From Juglans regia (lineage: Eukaryota; Streptophyta; Magnoliopsida; Fagales; Juglandaceae), in NCBI RefSeq assembly GCF_001411555.2, contig NC_049902.1, forward strand, positions 8,935,985 through 8,999,984: a DNA stretch of 64,000 nt, given 5' to 3'. A program made the position numbers and the translations under genes. Under the pieces are notes generated by a model, which saw only the letters and a program-made list of their open reading frames with translations, searched no databases and was not told the DNA's origin. Below are positions 1 through 11,469 of the stretch, in pieces. Numbering within the stretch: the stretch's first letter is position 1; each line of letters starts with the position of its first letter.

Positions 1-395
1 GCGGCCAAGAGAAATGGAGATTTGCTACAACTTGTACCTGAATTAACTTCCCCCCAAGAGAGTAACACTGCTGTTGAGATATTGTAGTTCATGCTAGAGG
101 AATTACGGGGAGTTTTTCTGGAACCAACTGAGTTACCCCCAACCCCGAGCCCATGATCAGAAGATCATACTCAAGGAGGGTACCCAACCTATCATTAATA
201 CACCATATAGGTATCCTTCCTACAAAAAATCAGAGATTGAAAAGATAGTAGCATAATTATTGAAATCAGGGGTTATAAGACCAAGTTTCAGCCCTTTTCC
301 TCCCATGTTCTGCTGGTTTGAAAGGCGGATGGAAGTTGGAGACTTTGTCTCGATTATAGGGCTTTGAATAGAGAAACTGTTAAGGCTATACCTAG

Positions 396-582
396 TTTGT
401 TTTCACAAACCATCTCATCTCATCTCATCTAATCATTACAACTTTTCCAAACTCTCAAACAAAATACAAAAAACAATTCAATTTTTTCAAAACCTAAAAC
501 AAAAATATATTAAAAATTTATATTCTAACAATATTTTATTCAATTTTCAACTTTCATCTCATCTGTGTAACCAAACGAGACC
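396..582 (-). mobile_element. Tourist/PIF-Harbinger-like MITE inside RT
   Basis: The stretch interrupts the RT reading frame of the surrounding retrotransposon. Its right end (CCAAACGAGACC) is followed by TAA, and the left junction keeps TA, consistent with a degraded TWA duplication. On the minus strand it has the family signature: GTTTGG terminus, GATGAGATG clusters near both ends, and a core with AAAGTT and AATAAAATATTG. Confidence 0.7.
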
Positions 583-1602
583 TAAGTTTCCTATTCTAGT
601 AATAGATGAATTATTGGATGAATTGTGTTGTTCGGTAGTATTTTTTAAACTTGATTTAAGGTCGGGTTACCAACAAGTTTGTGTAGTACCAAAAGATATA
701 GCCAAGGTGGCTTTTAGAACTCGCAAAGGCCATTACGAGTTCTTGATGCCATTTGAGGTAACCAATGCTTCGTCAACCTTCCAAGGCTTAATGAATGATA
801 TATTCAAACCTTTCCTAAAAAGGTTTGTATTGGTTTTCTTCGATGACATTCTTCTTTACAGCAAGTCTTGAGAGGAGTTTAGCTCATTTAAGGTAGGTTT
901 TACAGATGTTGCAGCAACATTAGTTATATTCTAAGAGGTCGAAACGTAGATTTGGTGTGGGGGAGATTGACTACTTGAGCCATGTGATTAATGCAAAAGG
1001 AGTTATGGTTGACTCCTCAAAGGTTGCTACCATGTTAGAGTGACCTATACCTAAGAATGTGAAATCCTTTAGAAGGACTTTTGGAGTTAACAGGGTACTA
1101 TAGAAAATTTATAACAAGTTCTAGTCACATTGCAACACCCCTTATAGCTCTATTAAAAAAGAAATTATTTTCATGGAATAAAGAAGCAAGCAAGTCATTC
1201 TTAGCCCTCAAAGCAAATGTGTCTCATCCCCCAGTTTTAAAGCTACCAGAGTTCAACAAGCATTTTACCATCGAATGTGATGCAAGTGGTATTCGGGCAG
1301 TTTTAATGTAGTTTGGGCAGCCCATCTCATACTTGAGTCATGCTCTTAAAGGGAAGGCTCTCCCCTTGTCTACAAACGAAAAGGAGTTGATGGCTCTAAT
1401 GACAACAATCTAAAAATGGAGACACTACTTATTAGGCTAAACTTTTGTTGTTAAAACTGACCAACAGGCACTCAAACTTCTCTTAGAGCATAGGGTTGGC
1501 ACAGAGACTCAGCAAAAATGGGTCACCAAGCTTATGAGATATGATTTCTCTAATGACTACAAAAGGGGTAAGGAAAATAGGGTGGTAGATGCTCTTTCAA
1601 GG

Positions 1603-2292
1603 GCATTCCCCAGCAGCCTCCAGCGGCATAAACCCTAGCAAGCCAAAGTCGTCGACTCCAACACCTCGGATAGATCTCCAGTGGCGTAAACCCTAGCAAC
1701 CATGACTTTCAAGCACAGGAATGGTGGACGCAACAAGCACGACCGTGGCCACGTCAAGTTTATTCGCTGCTCTAACTACGGTAAATGCTGCCCAATCAAG
1801 AGGTTCCTCATGCAGAACATTGTTGAGCAAGCTGCAGTTAGAGATGTCCAAGAAGCTTGTGTCTACGATCAATATTTTCTTCCCAAGCTGTATGCAAAGA
1901 TGCAGTATTGTGTTTCTTGTGCGATTCACTCTCACGTTGTGAGGGTATGCTCTCGCACTAATAGAAGAAACCGTGAACCACCACAGCTCTTCATCAAGCG
2001 CAGGGATGATCAACAAATGCCAGGTCAGCCAAGTCAAGCACCTCGTCTTGTTGGAGCTAGGAATCTCGTCTGTGCTTAAAACACAAATCAATTTATTTAT
2101 TCTGGCATGCTCCTTTATTCTATGGGTATCTTGAGTTTCTAGAACTTTTTCAGGTTTGTAGCAAGTCTCAATGTTGGATAATGTAATTTGATGAGAATGC
2201 AACTGGAAAATCTGCAATTGTTCTTATTTTCAGAAAGATGGTTATTCTGTTTTGAATCTTACGAGGCACTTTTGAAACAAAAAAAAAACGAC
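1603..2292 (+). mobile_element. Processed (LINE-mobilised) eS26 mRNA copy
   Basis: An intronless mRNA copy with 5' UTR, ORF, 3' UTR and an A-tract (about 2278-2288), flanked by a direct repeat GCTCTTTCAAGG at 1591-1602 and 2293-2304. One mismatch upstream (gaT/gaC) extends the repeat to about 15 bp. Poly(A) plus a duplication of this length is the hallmark of LINE-machinery retrotransposition. The duplicated bases belong to the retrotransposon RNase H/integrase linker, whose reading resumes after the second copy. Confidence 0.88.
1702..2079 (+). pseudogene. RPS26: 40S ribosomal protein eS26 retro-pseudogene
   Basis: The 125-codon ORF starts [13 protein letters not shown] and contains the [13 protein letters not shown] and [14 protein letters not shown] blocks of eS26, a zinc-binding protein of the small ribosomal subunit at the mRNA exit region. 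Plant eS26 is about 130 aa. Three features argue against function. The first zinc pair reads RCSNYGKC where the family has CSNCGKC, so a metal-binding Cys is Tyr. About four residues are missing after KCCP. The C-terminal tail is aberrant. The ORF has nonetheless no stop, so insertion may be fairly recent or the ORF retained by chance. It has no recognisable promoter of its own beyond the copied 5' UTR. Parent gene not in window. Confidence 0.88.
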
Positions 2293-3814
2293 GCTCTTTC
2301 AAGGCGAAATGATGAGCTCCAAGATGTAGCCTATTTAGCTATGATTTCATTTCCCTGCTATTCCTAGCTTGAGGAGCTTAAGCAAAGTAGTAAGCCTCTA
2401 ATGATCTGGCAGAGCTCTTAAACAGGCTCATACATAACCAAGAAACTCCTAAGAGTTTCTCCCTACAGTAAGGGTTGATAATTAAAAAGGGACGTTTGGT
2501 AATTGTACTTGATTCTGCCTTCAAATCCAAGGTCCTTCAGCACATTCATGCTAATCCCCAAGCAGGGCACTCAAGCTATTTAAAGTCATGCCTGAGAGCC
2601 AAAATGGATGTTTATTGGAGGGTATGAAAAGGGATATCAAGCTACTGGTGAAACAATGTGAGGTATATCAAGCTACTAGTGAAAGAATGTGAGGTATGCC
2701 AAGCCTATAAATATAAGACTACTCACCCAACAAGTTTACTACAGCCTTTGCTCATTCCACAGCAAGCCTAGACTAACATTTCACTAGATTTTATAGAGTG
2801 ATTGCCTACCTCTAATGGTCTAAGTGTAATCCATGTGGTGGTGGACCGTTTTACTAAATACGGTCACTTCATGGCATAGGCTTATCCCTAATTAGTATAA
2901 GGGTTACTCAAGAATTTATAAGTGATGTGTTAAATTGCAAGGCTTTCCCTGAGCTATAGTGTCAAACAGGGACCCGATATTTTTAAGTTCCTTTTGGAAG
3001 GCCTTATTCACACTTCCTGGGTTGTCCCTAGATCTCAGCTCAACTACCATCCACAAAGGGATGGTCAGATCGAGGTCCTAAACAAGTGTGTGGAAGGGTA
3101 CCTCGGATGCTACGCAGGAAGCAAACCAAGAGTATGGTCATAGTGGCTCACCATGGCAGAATAGTGGTACAACACCACCTACCACACAACCACCAAAATG
3201 ATACATTTTGAAGCCTTGTATGGCTATGCACCCCGAAATCTCCTATCTTATGTTCCAAGTACCTCTTCTAACATGGCAGTGGACAAATTCCTTTGCACTC
3301 GAGAGCAAATTATCAATTTATTGAAGGAAAACTTGGCAGAAGCACATAATCGTGAAGATCTATGCAGACAAGCAGAGAATAGAGAGGCAGTTAGAGGTTG
3401 GGGATTGGGTTTACCTGATGCTCCAACCCTATCGACAGAAATCCTTAGCTGTGAGACACAATTTGAAACTCAACACAAGATTGACAAGAAGATTAGCCCT
3501 GTCACGTACGGTCAGAAACTGCCCGAATCCTAAAACATCTATCCCACCTTCCATGTCTCGTGTCTCAAGAAGAAGATCAGCTCTCAGATCCAACCCCTTC
3601 CGACCTTGCCACCCACTGATCAAATGGGTGAAACCCAACCTGAACTGGAGTTGATTTTGGAGTGTCGCCTTCGAAAATAGGGAAACAGAGTTGACATAGA
3701 GGTCTTAGTCAAATGGGTTGGGGCTCCAACGAAGGATAACAGTTGGGAGCTACTATATAAGCTTCAAGCCCTTTACCCACACCTTGTGGGCAAAGTGCTT
3801 TGAACGGGGGAGTT

Positions 3815-4221
3815 TGTCAGGAACTTACTAGAAGAACAAGTTAGGGATGAAGATCTTAAAATCAACTCAAGGAGTTCAAGTCTAAAGTAGAAACGTAATC
3901 GTTTAGTTACTAAAGTATTAGGCACAAGAAACGTAGCGTTTTATTTACTTGAAACGCAGCATTTTCTATCTTTTTAGATATGTATTTTTGTTGCGTGTTA
4001 TTTTGTCTTTTTGCTATGGACACGTGTCATGTAGCTAGTGTAGGAAGGAATTTTTTAGGATCTCATACACTCTTTTAAGGCCAAAAGGGAGAGAAAGAAG
4101 AGGTTATTGGAGAATTCTGAAATCCTTTTTGGATTTGTAAGAGGTTGGATTGCCTCGAACAATCCATTGCTTTAATTTTCTTCAATGCAATTCATAGTAT
4201 TATTCACAAAATATCGCTACA
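3815..4221 (+). repeat. Probable 3' LTR of the first chromovirus
   Basis: Begins TGTCAGG directly after the polypurine tract and ends ...CGCTACA, giving TG...CA ends and about 407 bp. The left border is well supported by its position after pol. The right border is a best guess, because the partner LTR is not in the window. Confidence 0.55.
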
Positions 4222-4364
4222 GTATATTACCATTTTTACATTTACGTGTTTTCAATTATGAGGAATTGATCAGTTGGCTTCCAAGTGCATGCATGCAGTT
4301 GTTGCGACGTTGATTTTACAAAGACAGACAAAGAAGTCACTACAAAAAAACGATAGTTTGCCGA

Positions 4365-5931
4365 TGTCCCATAAATGCCATCAAGATTGTATCGTTCTGG
4401 TCACAAACCCATCTCTTTTAAGTCAAGGCGTGCTTGCAAATTATCTTTTGATTTACAATCAATGTTCAACAATGTGCCAATTATATTATCAACAACATTC
4501 TTCTCTATGTGCATTACATCAAGATTGTGTCGTAATAAATTTCATTTCCAATATGGTAGGTCAAATAAAATATTGCGCTTCTTCCATATGGATTGCATAT
4601 CAAGATCGTGTTCATTAGTCCATTTTCCTTTCTGCATGTCAGCAACATATTCAACATTCTCTAATTGTCTCATAATGTCATCTCCATTTGGCACAATAGG
4701 CGGATGATTAATTTCTTTCGTACCATCAAATGCACTAGCTTGCTTTCTCCACCTATGATCCATCGATAAGAATCTTTTATGTCCCATATATGAAAACTTT
4801 TTTCCATGTTTTAACCATTTAGACCGTGTATTATCCATACAACAACGACACGCAAATCGACCTTTCATACTCCATCAAGACAAATCACCGTATGCAAGAA
4901 AGTCATTGATTGTCAACATCAAGGTTGCACGCATTGTAAACATTCTTTTAGAGCAGGCATCGTAGGTCAGTGATCCGACCCCCCATAATTTCTTCAGTTC
5001 TGTTATTAAAGTCTCGAGGTACACATCTATTTTTATAGAGGGTGAAGAGGGGCCTGAGATTATCAATGATAACATGAAAGTCGATCGTTTCAAGCACATC
5101 CAAGGAGGTAAATTATAAGGTATGATCATAACTGGCCAAGTACTGTGAGAAATGCTCATATTACCAAAAGGATTAAATCCATCCATAGCTAATTCAAGTC
5201 TGACATTGTGTGGGGTCAGATGCAAAATCATTGTATTGTGAGTCAAGCGTCTTCCAAGCCATCCCATCGGTCGGATGTTGTAATACATCATCATCTGTTC
5301 AACCTTCAGCATGCCACTTCATGTGTGAAACAGTTTTCTATGACATAAAAAGTCTTTGCAATCTTGACTTCAAAGGAAACCAACGCAAAACCTTTGCTCG
5401 GCTTCTTTTATTCCTTCCATCTGTATCAGTATTTTGCTTCCATTTTGAAGTTTGGCAAAACATACATATTTCTCTATTTTCATTATTCTTCCAAAACAAC
5501 ATACAATCGTTAGGACATACTGGGATTTTTACGCATTTAAGCCCTAAGTCACTCATGTACTTTTTAGCCTCATATGTATTTTTAGATAACGATGCTCCCA
5601 ATGGAAGTAACTCATTTAGAAATTCAAAAAGCTCTGCAAAGATATTGTTACTCCATCCGCCTAAACATTTCATATTTCACAAACGTACAATAGTACTAAA
5701 CCTACTATGTTTTGTACACCCTTCATATAATGGCTCATCGGCATATTCAACATGTTATAAAACTTTAGAACACCCTCATTGGGACCTTGAGAATTTTCAT
5801 CTACCGCTTTAGCTTCCACACCCATTTCAAGCCCACCTCCAACCACTCCAGGTACAAATATAGGAAAAACATCTTGCAACATTGTATGCATCTCACTAGG
5901 TCCTTCTTGGCTTTGTTCATCATTGACGGGG
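4365..5931 (-). pseudogene. TNP2-type CACTA transposase, central part (broken)
   Basis: Minus-strand frames carry the Transposase_21 (tnp2) family blocks: CPNDCMLFWKNN (about 5500), VLRWFPLKSRLQRLF (about 5360), LELAMDGFNPFGNM and VPYNLPPWMC-like segments (about 5080-5200), FLAYGDLS (about 4885), YMGHKRFLSMDHRWRK (about 4750) and DLPYWK followed by an HNLDVMHIEKNV-type block (about 4480-4560). Frameshifts and stops separate them. Coding similarity stops near 4365, about 25 bp from the element terminus, so the C-terminal third is absent. Catalytic competence is not possible. Confidence 0.85.
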
Positions 5932-5936
5932 GTATT

Positions 5937-7732
5937 TGTAACCCCTCCTTCCCGTAAGCTAGGAGTGTCATGTATTTTTCATAAAAATAAATCCGGCAAA
6001 AGATCTCAAATTTTATAAATAAAATTAGAAATTTATTTTGTAGAAAAAGGTCTAATAAAATGTCGTCCAAAAACATTAAATGAAATAAACTGAATAAATT
6101 CATGTCATAAAAACATGTTTTATTTTAGAAAATCTAAAACTAAAATTAACTGCTCCTTATATTCCTGGCCTGCCTGCTCGTATTCATCATCATCACCTGG
6201 GTGGTTAAAAACATGAAAGCAAACTAAAATGAATCGAAGACTCAGTAAGAAATCCATCACAACGTAAACATAATAAATATAAGGTTTTCGTAAAAAATTT
6301 CATGCTGAGAGTTTAAAATTCATGACTGTTCATACTGAATGCTTATGCTATGTATGACTAATTTAACTGAATTAACTGACTGATCTGACTGATTTATCTG
6401 ATTTAACTAATTTATCTGATTGGCCAACACACATAACCCTGTGTGCGAGGTTCTGCACCAACCCCACGTCCCGCTGCAGCAAGGGGAACCGTTGATAGTA
6501 TTCTGGCATACTATGGTGGACCACGACTGAGTTCGTGGCTTGCACATTCATCCTGAAACTGAACTGCATTGGTACCATGCATCTGAATAGCCATCTGATT
6601 AACTGATCTGATCTTATCTTGCACTTGAATTTAAGATGGCATATGTGTCTTATACACATGAGATGCATGACATATTACATACATAATTATAATTTCTGAA
6701 TTTGAACATGATGCGGAATAACATGATCATATACTATGCTGGATAATATGTTTGCATATGACATAAGTGGTGCATAAATAATGGCTGACAATGAACTGGC
6801 TTGAATAATACTTATATATAAGCTGAACTGTGATGATTCTAATTTATAATCAAATTACTTACCTCGCTGCACTTCTTCTTGAATAACACTTCGTAACTTG
6901 ACACTTATATACAATAATAACTATCACTAAATTTGTTTGGAAACAAATAAGTACTAATATCTTACTTAATTAAATTGACAATATAAAATATAGTCAAACA
7001 AATCTTTTGTTTAACACTATAATCAATAAATCCTTGTATTTAAATTACTTAAATACTAATTTATAATTTAGTAGAATACTTGAGCTATTTTAAAATAATT
7101 CATAAAACTTAGATTCTTAAACTAAGTTTCATTTCTTAACATAATTATTAAATCTTATAAGAAACCTAATAATTTCTATTAAATATTATTAACATCATAA
7201 TTTTATTAAATTCTTAACATAATAATTTTATTAAATTCTACTAAATAGACAAAGGAACATTAACAAAATATTAGTCTCAATAATATACTTTGAAATATAA
7301 TTCAATTCTTTAAACACTTCATTAAAAATGGTCTTTGACTAATATATTTATTTAATTAAAAACTGACCTTTAAAATATTAAACCCAATAAAATTACTAAA
7401 ACTGTTATTCAAATAAAATAAGATCAAGCCCAATTTAAAATATGAGTCCATTTAAAGATCACTAAAATTTATAACAGTTGCAATCTGACCCATAATATTA
7501 TTACTACATGAGCCCAACTAAATAAAGAAATAAGCCCATCCCACGCACATAAAGGCCTAGGGCCCAAGGCCCATCAAGAACCTAAGGATCCTTCTAGAAA
7601 AGGAGACACATGGCCAAACAAAACAAAAAGAGAAAAAAAGAACAGAGAGTTTGAGAGAGAGGGTTGAGGGCGACGGCAACGCTGGGTGGCTGGGAGTGAC
7701 CGGCGACGCGACTGGGGGGGTCCTTAGGGTGG

Positions 7733-7783
<51 letters not shown>

Positions 7784-8510
7784 AGAGAGAGAACTATGCT
7801 AAACCGAAAACTACCGAAAGCAAGAGGAGGCTGGCGGAGGTCGAGGTCTTACCGGAAGGGAGTGGGTGCATTGGGACTAAGCTGTTCGGTTGTTTCTGGC
7901 TCCACGGGTGGTGCTCCGATGTCTTATGGTGGTCGGCGGCGGTTGGGCAGAACTAAGGCTTAAGCGAAAGTGTTGATCCTCTGGGTATTTCAGAAACAGA
8001 GGATTATCGGGGTGGCTCACGAGTTTCTCCTCTCGTATACGGGTAAACACAATTTATAATGGTAGATGATAGAAAAAAAAAATTAAAGGGAATCTAGAGG
8101 AGTAGAGACGTGCATGTGTATGTGAGTGGAGACGTGCGGAGTGGAGAACATTACTCATCAACAGAGTCAGTTTTCCACTAGAATGTTAACAACAAACACT
8201 GAGAAACGTACAGGTTTGAGGTTTAAAGTGTTTAACTTAGAGGCTAAAAGCAAGAGATGAGGTTCAGTGGAGATAGAGAAAATAAATTTTAAATTTCAAA
8301 CCAAATCGTAGTGAACGTAAATCTGATATAATTTAGTAATCACTATTAAAACAAAACTCTAGCAAATTTCAAATAAAATTATAATAGCAATTATTAAAAA
8401 TAAAGTAATTATAAATTCTGGTAAAACTATAATCATAATAATAATAGAAAAATAAAAATTTTATTAGGAAATTTACTTATATACCCTAAATCCCAGACTA
8501 GTATGTTGCA
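5937..8510. mobile_element. Solo LTR (about 2.57 kb) inserted in TNP2
   Basis: Begins TGTAACCCC and ends TATGTTGCA (TG...CA) and is flanked by perfect GTATT at 5932-5936 and 8511-8515. Transposase coding sequence abuts both copies. No coding domain, primer-binding site or internal second copy of the ends was seen, so a solo LTR left by LTR-LTR recombination is the simplest reading; a non-autonomous element with very short interior is the alternative. It contains a (GA)n tract (7736-7780), and long AT-rich and GC-rich blocks. Confidence 0.72.
7736..7780 (+). repeat. (GA)n microsatellite
   Basis: About 45 bp of uninterrupted GA dinucleotide inside the solo LTR; a likely length-polymorphic site. 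Confidence 0.95.
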
Positions 8511-8515
8511 GTATT

Positions 8516-8773
8516 AGTACCAACATTAGGTGTCGAATTTATCTTCTCACCATGAGTGTGCCAAATTGGGTAACCCTGACAAATTCCATTGTAAATCAAG
8601 TGGTCGTGCACCATATTGACCTTGAAATACTTAGACAATCAACACTTTTTACATGGGCAACAAATTAGCCCATCAATACCCATGTTGTCACTTGCAAACT
8701 TTAAAAACTCATTAACACCATCAACATATTCTTTCGTATTTCGACGCATTGTCATCCAACTGGTCTTGTCCAT
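8516..8773 (-). pseudogene. TNP2 N-terminal transposase-associated domain (broken)
   Basis: From an ATG at 8771-8773 the minus strand reads MDKTSWMTMRRNTKEYVDG, then ICCPCKKC and VHDHLIYNGICQGYPIWHTHGE. This is the Transpos_assoc domain found at the N-terminus of CACTA TNP2 proteins. A TGA replaces a codon just after CKKC, so the gene is dead. Its reading stops exactly at the 8511-8515 GTATT repeat, and the rest of the transposase resumes beyond 5931 on the other side of the inserted LTR. Confidence 0.85.
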
Positions 8774-10342
8774 ATTGTTATTGAGTCAAATGATAGTGAA
8801 GTTGAAAAGCTAAGAAATAAAGTTATATTAGGATTAAGATGAACCTGTTAAGAAAAAAGAAAGTGAATTGAGATTGAAAAAATTATTAACTGCAACTGAT
8901 CTAGCTAGAAGACCTACAATATATACTATTTGTATCGAAGGGAATTATTGCAAATGAATCACTGCATCTCAAGAAAAGTGTGCGCATCACAACGACAAAG
9001 GCTCACATAAATGATAGGCTGATCTTAGCATCAAGCCCAATCAAAATAAACAAGGCCCATCATTTAATGAAGCTTAACCAAAACCACACGTTGGGATCTG
9101 GCCCGAGGATGTCTCGAAAAGGCAAAAAATATTTTCCTATTTTCTGATTTATTTTCATTCAATTTTTGGTATACTTAAATATTTTTTAAAAAAGAAAAAA
9201 AAAATTCACAACATCATTAAAAAATAATTCATTAATCACTAAAATAAATAAATAATTAAAAAAATAAATAATTAATTAATTAAAAAAAAAACATGAACTA
9301 GCACATGAGGTTGCGCGCCAGAGGCATACCGTAAGGACCACGAGCTGCAGCAGGTGAATTTCAACGGTAGTGCGGCTGGGAGTGGCGGCAGTGCACTGTG
9401 GGGGTGAGAGAGAAAGAAAGTGATGAGAGAGAGAGAGAGAGAGAGGGAGAAAGAGAAGAGACGAAGAGGAGATTGTGGCTTACTGAGAGGAACACGGCGG
9501 CTTGGGGGTGGCGTGAAGGTGACTGGCGGTGATCTCTATGCAGGTGGCAAAGACGTGGAGGAAGCTAGCGATGTGGGGTGGCTGGTTTGTGTCTCACGGT
9601 GTGGAATGCACACTCTATTTTTTATGAGGGAAACAGAGGAGTGTTGGGTGGTGCTGGGTGGTGTTGGGCGGTGCTGGGCTGTGCTGGGCCGGTGGCATGG
9701 GTCTACGGTGGTCCTAGGCAGAGGCCACAGTGCAACTGGGCCAGAGTTTGGATGTGGGCAGAGGCCGCGGTGCACACTCTGTTTTACGGCTGGACAACGC
9801 CACGGTGCACACTTTGTTCGCAATAGAGGGTGGCTAGCTCGACGTGGGGCTTGGGCAATGCTTGGAAGCTACTGCAACTCAGGCGGCGGCAGTTGGTTCT
9901 TAGGTTGAAGGTGATTTACGCGGGAGGGTCATGTGTGTGTGTAACGAATAGAAGAAAAAAAAAAGGCATGATAAAAACCCTAGAGACGTACATGCATGAA
10001 CATGGAGACGTACATGGCGTGGAGTCCGATTCTTGGTTCCCACGGCTTGAGCTTTTTGAGTCATTTCTAAGTATTTGGGCTTACGTCTATGGATATTGTG
10101 TAGAATTAACAAGTGAGTTGGTCTGGTTATCACAATCCACAATCTATTCGGCCTGTTTGAAATTTTTTGAATCAAGCATTTAATAAATATTAATGGGTCT
10201 CAACTCAAATTCTAAACTAACCAAATCTCATCTCGTAAATTTTTCGGGCCTCTTCGTAATAAAATTTTTGGGCCCGTGACCTATTCAAAATTTACCCAAT
10301 AAATATCAAATAGATTTCCCATATATAATAACCTAAAAAAAA
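8774..10342. other. CACTA interior without recognisable gene
   Basis: Lies upstream of the TNP2 start inside the CACTA element. Open frames at 9420-9908 are low-complexity (GA tract plus GC-rich TGGGCNGTG repeats) and resemble no family I know. An AT-rich, roughly palindromic stretch at about 9105-9300 resembles the sequence at 21880-22060 and may be a small MITE. Confidence 0.5.
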
Positions 10343-10369
10343 AATTATAAGCTTGGTGCTCTATACTTT

Positions 10370-11140
10370 ATTGACGTTTATGTAAATGCAGACAAATATA
10401 TATTTAATTACATGCGTGACAAATGAAACGTCGATAAATTTCTATTTTTTCGGCATATCTATAAGTGCCTATAATATAAACGCCGCTAAATTCTCTCTAC
10501 TTTATTGACGCTTATGCAAAAAATGAAATGTCAATAAATTTCTATATTTTCGGTATATCTATAAGTGCTGCTAGTATAAACGCTGCTAAATTCGTTCTAC
10601 TTTATAGACGTTTATGCAAATGCCGACAAATGTGTATTTAATTACTAGCGTAAAAATGAAACGTCGATAAATTTCTATTTTTTGGACATATCTATAAGCG
10701 CTGCTAATATAAACGCCGCTAAATCTGCTCTACTTTATTGACGTTTATCCAAATGCTGACAAATGTATATTTAATTACCGGCGTAAAAATGAAATGTCGA
10801 TAAATTTCTATTTTTTCGGCATATCTATAAGCGCCGCTAATATAATTGCCACTAAATCCTCTCTACTTTACCGACGTTTAAGTAGACGCCAGCAAATGTA
10901 TATTTAATTATTGACGTAAAAATGAAATGTCTATAAAAGACTATTGTTTCGGCTTATATATAACTGTCGGTAATATAACCGCCGCTAAATCATCTCTAAT
11001 TTGTCGGCATTTATGCAAATGCCGACAAATGTATATTTAAGTACCGGCGTATAGGCATATGCTAATTATCAGTGCATAAACAATATATCGACAAATCACT
11101 ACTTTTACCGACATTTACATAAATGCCATTAGTAAAAATG
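10370..11140 (+). repeat. CACTA subterminal tandem array, about 133-bp period
   Basis: About six imperfect units start near 10374, 10507, 10607, 10739, 10872 and 11006. The second is shortened. Each contains GACGTTTAT, CCGACAAATGTATATTTAATTA, TCGATAAATTT and GCCGCTAAAT motifs. CACTA subterminal repeats of this sort are binding sites for the element's own DNA-binding protein; that role here is inferred. Confidence 0.85.
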
Positions 11141-11279
11141 CCGGCAAATGGCCTTTTATGTAGTGAGTACTGTCTTTTCTTGGGATTTTCCTTTTGGCTC
11201 AAGAAGTTTGGATGCATTATTACTCAGATATTTTAGGTACTGTTGTTGCGGCATTATCCTCTCACTCATGGAAGAGTAA

Positions 11280-11469
11280 GGTTGCGTTTGGATGTTGAGT
11301 TGAGTTGAGTTGAGATAATAAAATATTGTTAGAATATTATTTATTATTATTATTATTATTTTAGAATTTGAAAAAGTTGAATTGTTTATTATATTTTGTA
11401 TTGGGATTTGAAAAAATTGTAATGATGAGTTGAGATGAGTTGAGATGATTTTTTGTTCCAAACGAAGCC
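11280..11469 (+). mobile_element. Tourist/PIF-Harbinger-like MITE
   Basis: Terminal inverted repeats GGTTGCGTTTGGA and TCCAAACGAAGCC, flanked by TAA on both sides (11277-11279 and 11470-11472). Subterminal GAGTTGAGTTGAGAT repeats. This is the best-preserved copy of the family in the window. Confidence 0.88.

Larger units (their letters stand above)
1..4221 (+). mobile_element. Ty3/gypsy chromovirus relic (pol + 3' LTR), 5' end outside window
   Basis: Decayed LTR retrotransposon. In order, broken by stops and frameshifts: RT palm with the [13 protein letters not shown] and [10 protein letters not shown] motifs (about 600-870), RT connection (about 1080-1190), RNase H with ECDASG (about 1260-1600), integrase zinc-binding and core regions (about 2480-3300), a GDWVYL-type C-terminal segment (about 3400) and a chromodomain-like tail with LVKWVG...NSWE (about 3690-3800). 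The chromodomain places it in the chromovirus branch. A purine tract (gaacgggggag, 3802-3812) precedes a TG start at 3815. Two later insertions sit in pol: a MITE (396-582) and an eS26 retrocopy (1603-2292). Gag and the 5' LTR would lie left of the window. Confidence 0.85.
4338..11165 (-). mobile_element. CACTA (En/Spm) transposon, 6.8 kb, rearranged
   Basis: The left end starts CACTACAAAAAAAC and the right end is the reverse complement of CACTACATAAAAGG. Both are immediately flanked by AGT (4335-4337 and 11166-11168), the 3-bp duplication expected for CACTA elements. Both ends continue with related GTTTGCCG/ATTTGCCG and AATGCCAT motifs. Inside, on the minus strand, are remnants of a TNP2 transposase (8773 down to about 4365), interrupted by an LTR at 5937-8510. 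Subterminal repeats occur only at the right end (10343-11135). At the left end the TNP2 frame runs almost into the terminal repeat, so the 3' half of the transposase and any second gene are deleted. Confidence 0.85.

Noticed and set aside
1702..2079. Treating the eS26 ORF as a working gene
   Set aside because: Loss of a zinc-binding Cys, an internal 4-residue deletion, an altered tail and retrocopy structure all argue for a pseudogene.
1693..2217. Long minus-strand ORF opposite the eS26 copy
   Set aside because: It is the antisense frame of the eS26 retrocopy and has no family similarity of its own.
9420..9908. 162-codon frame beginning in a GA tract
   Set aside because: Driven by GA and TGGGC-type low-complexity repeats; no domain, splice context or homologue recognised.
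10370..11140. Regular repeat considered as CRISPR-like or satellite array
   Set aside because: Units are about 133 bp, imperfect and without spacers, and they sit inside the CACTA terminus. Subterminal transposon repeats explain them.
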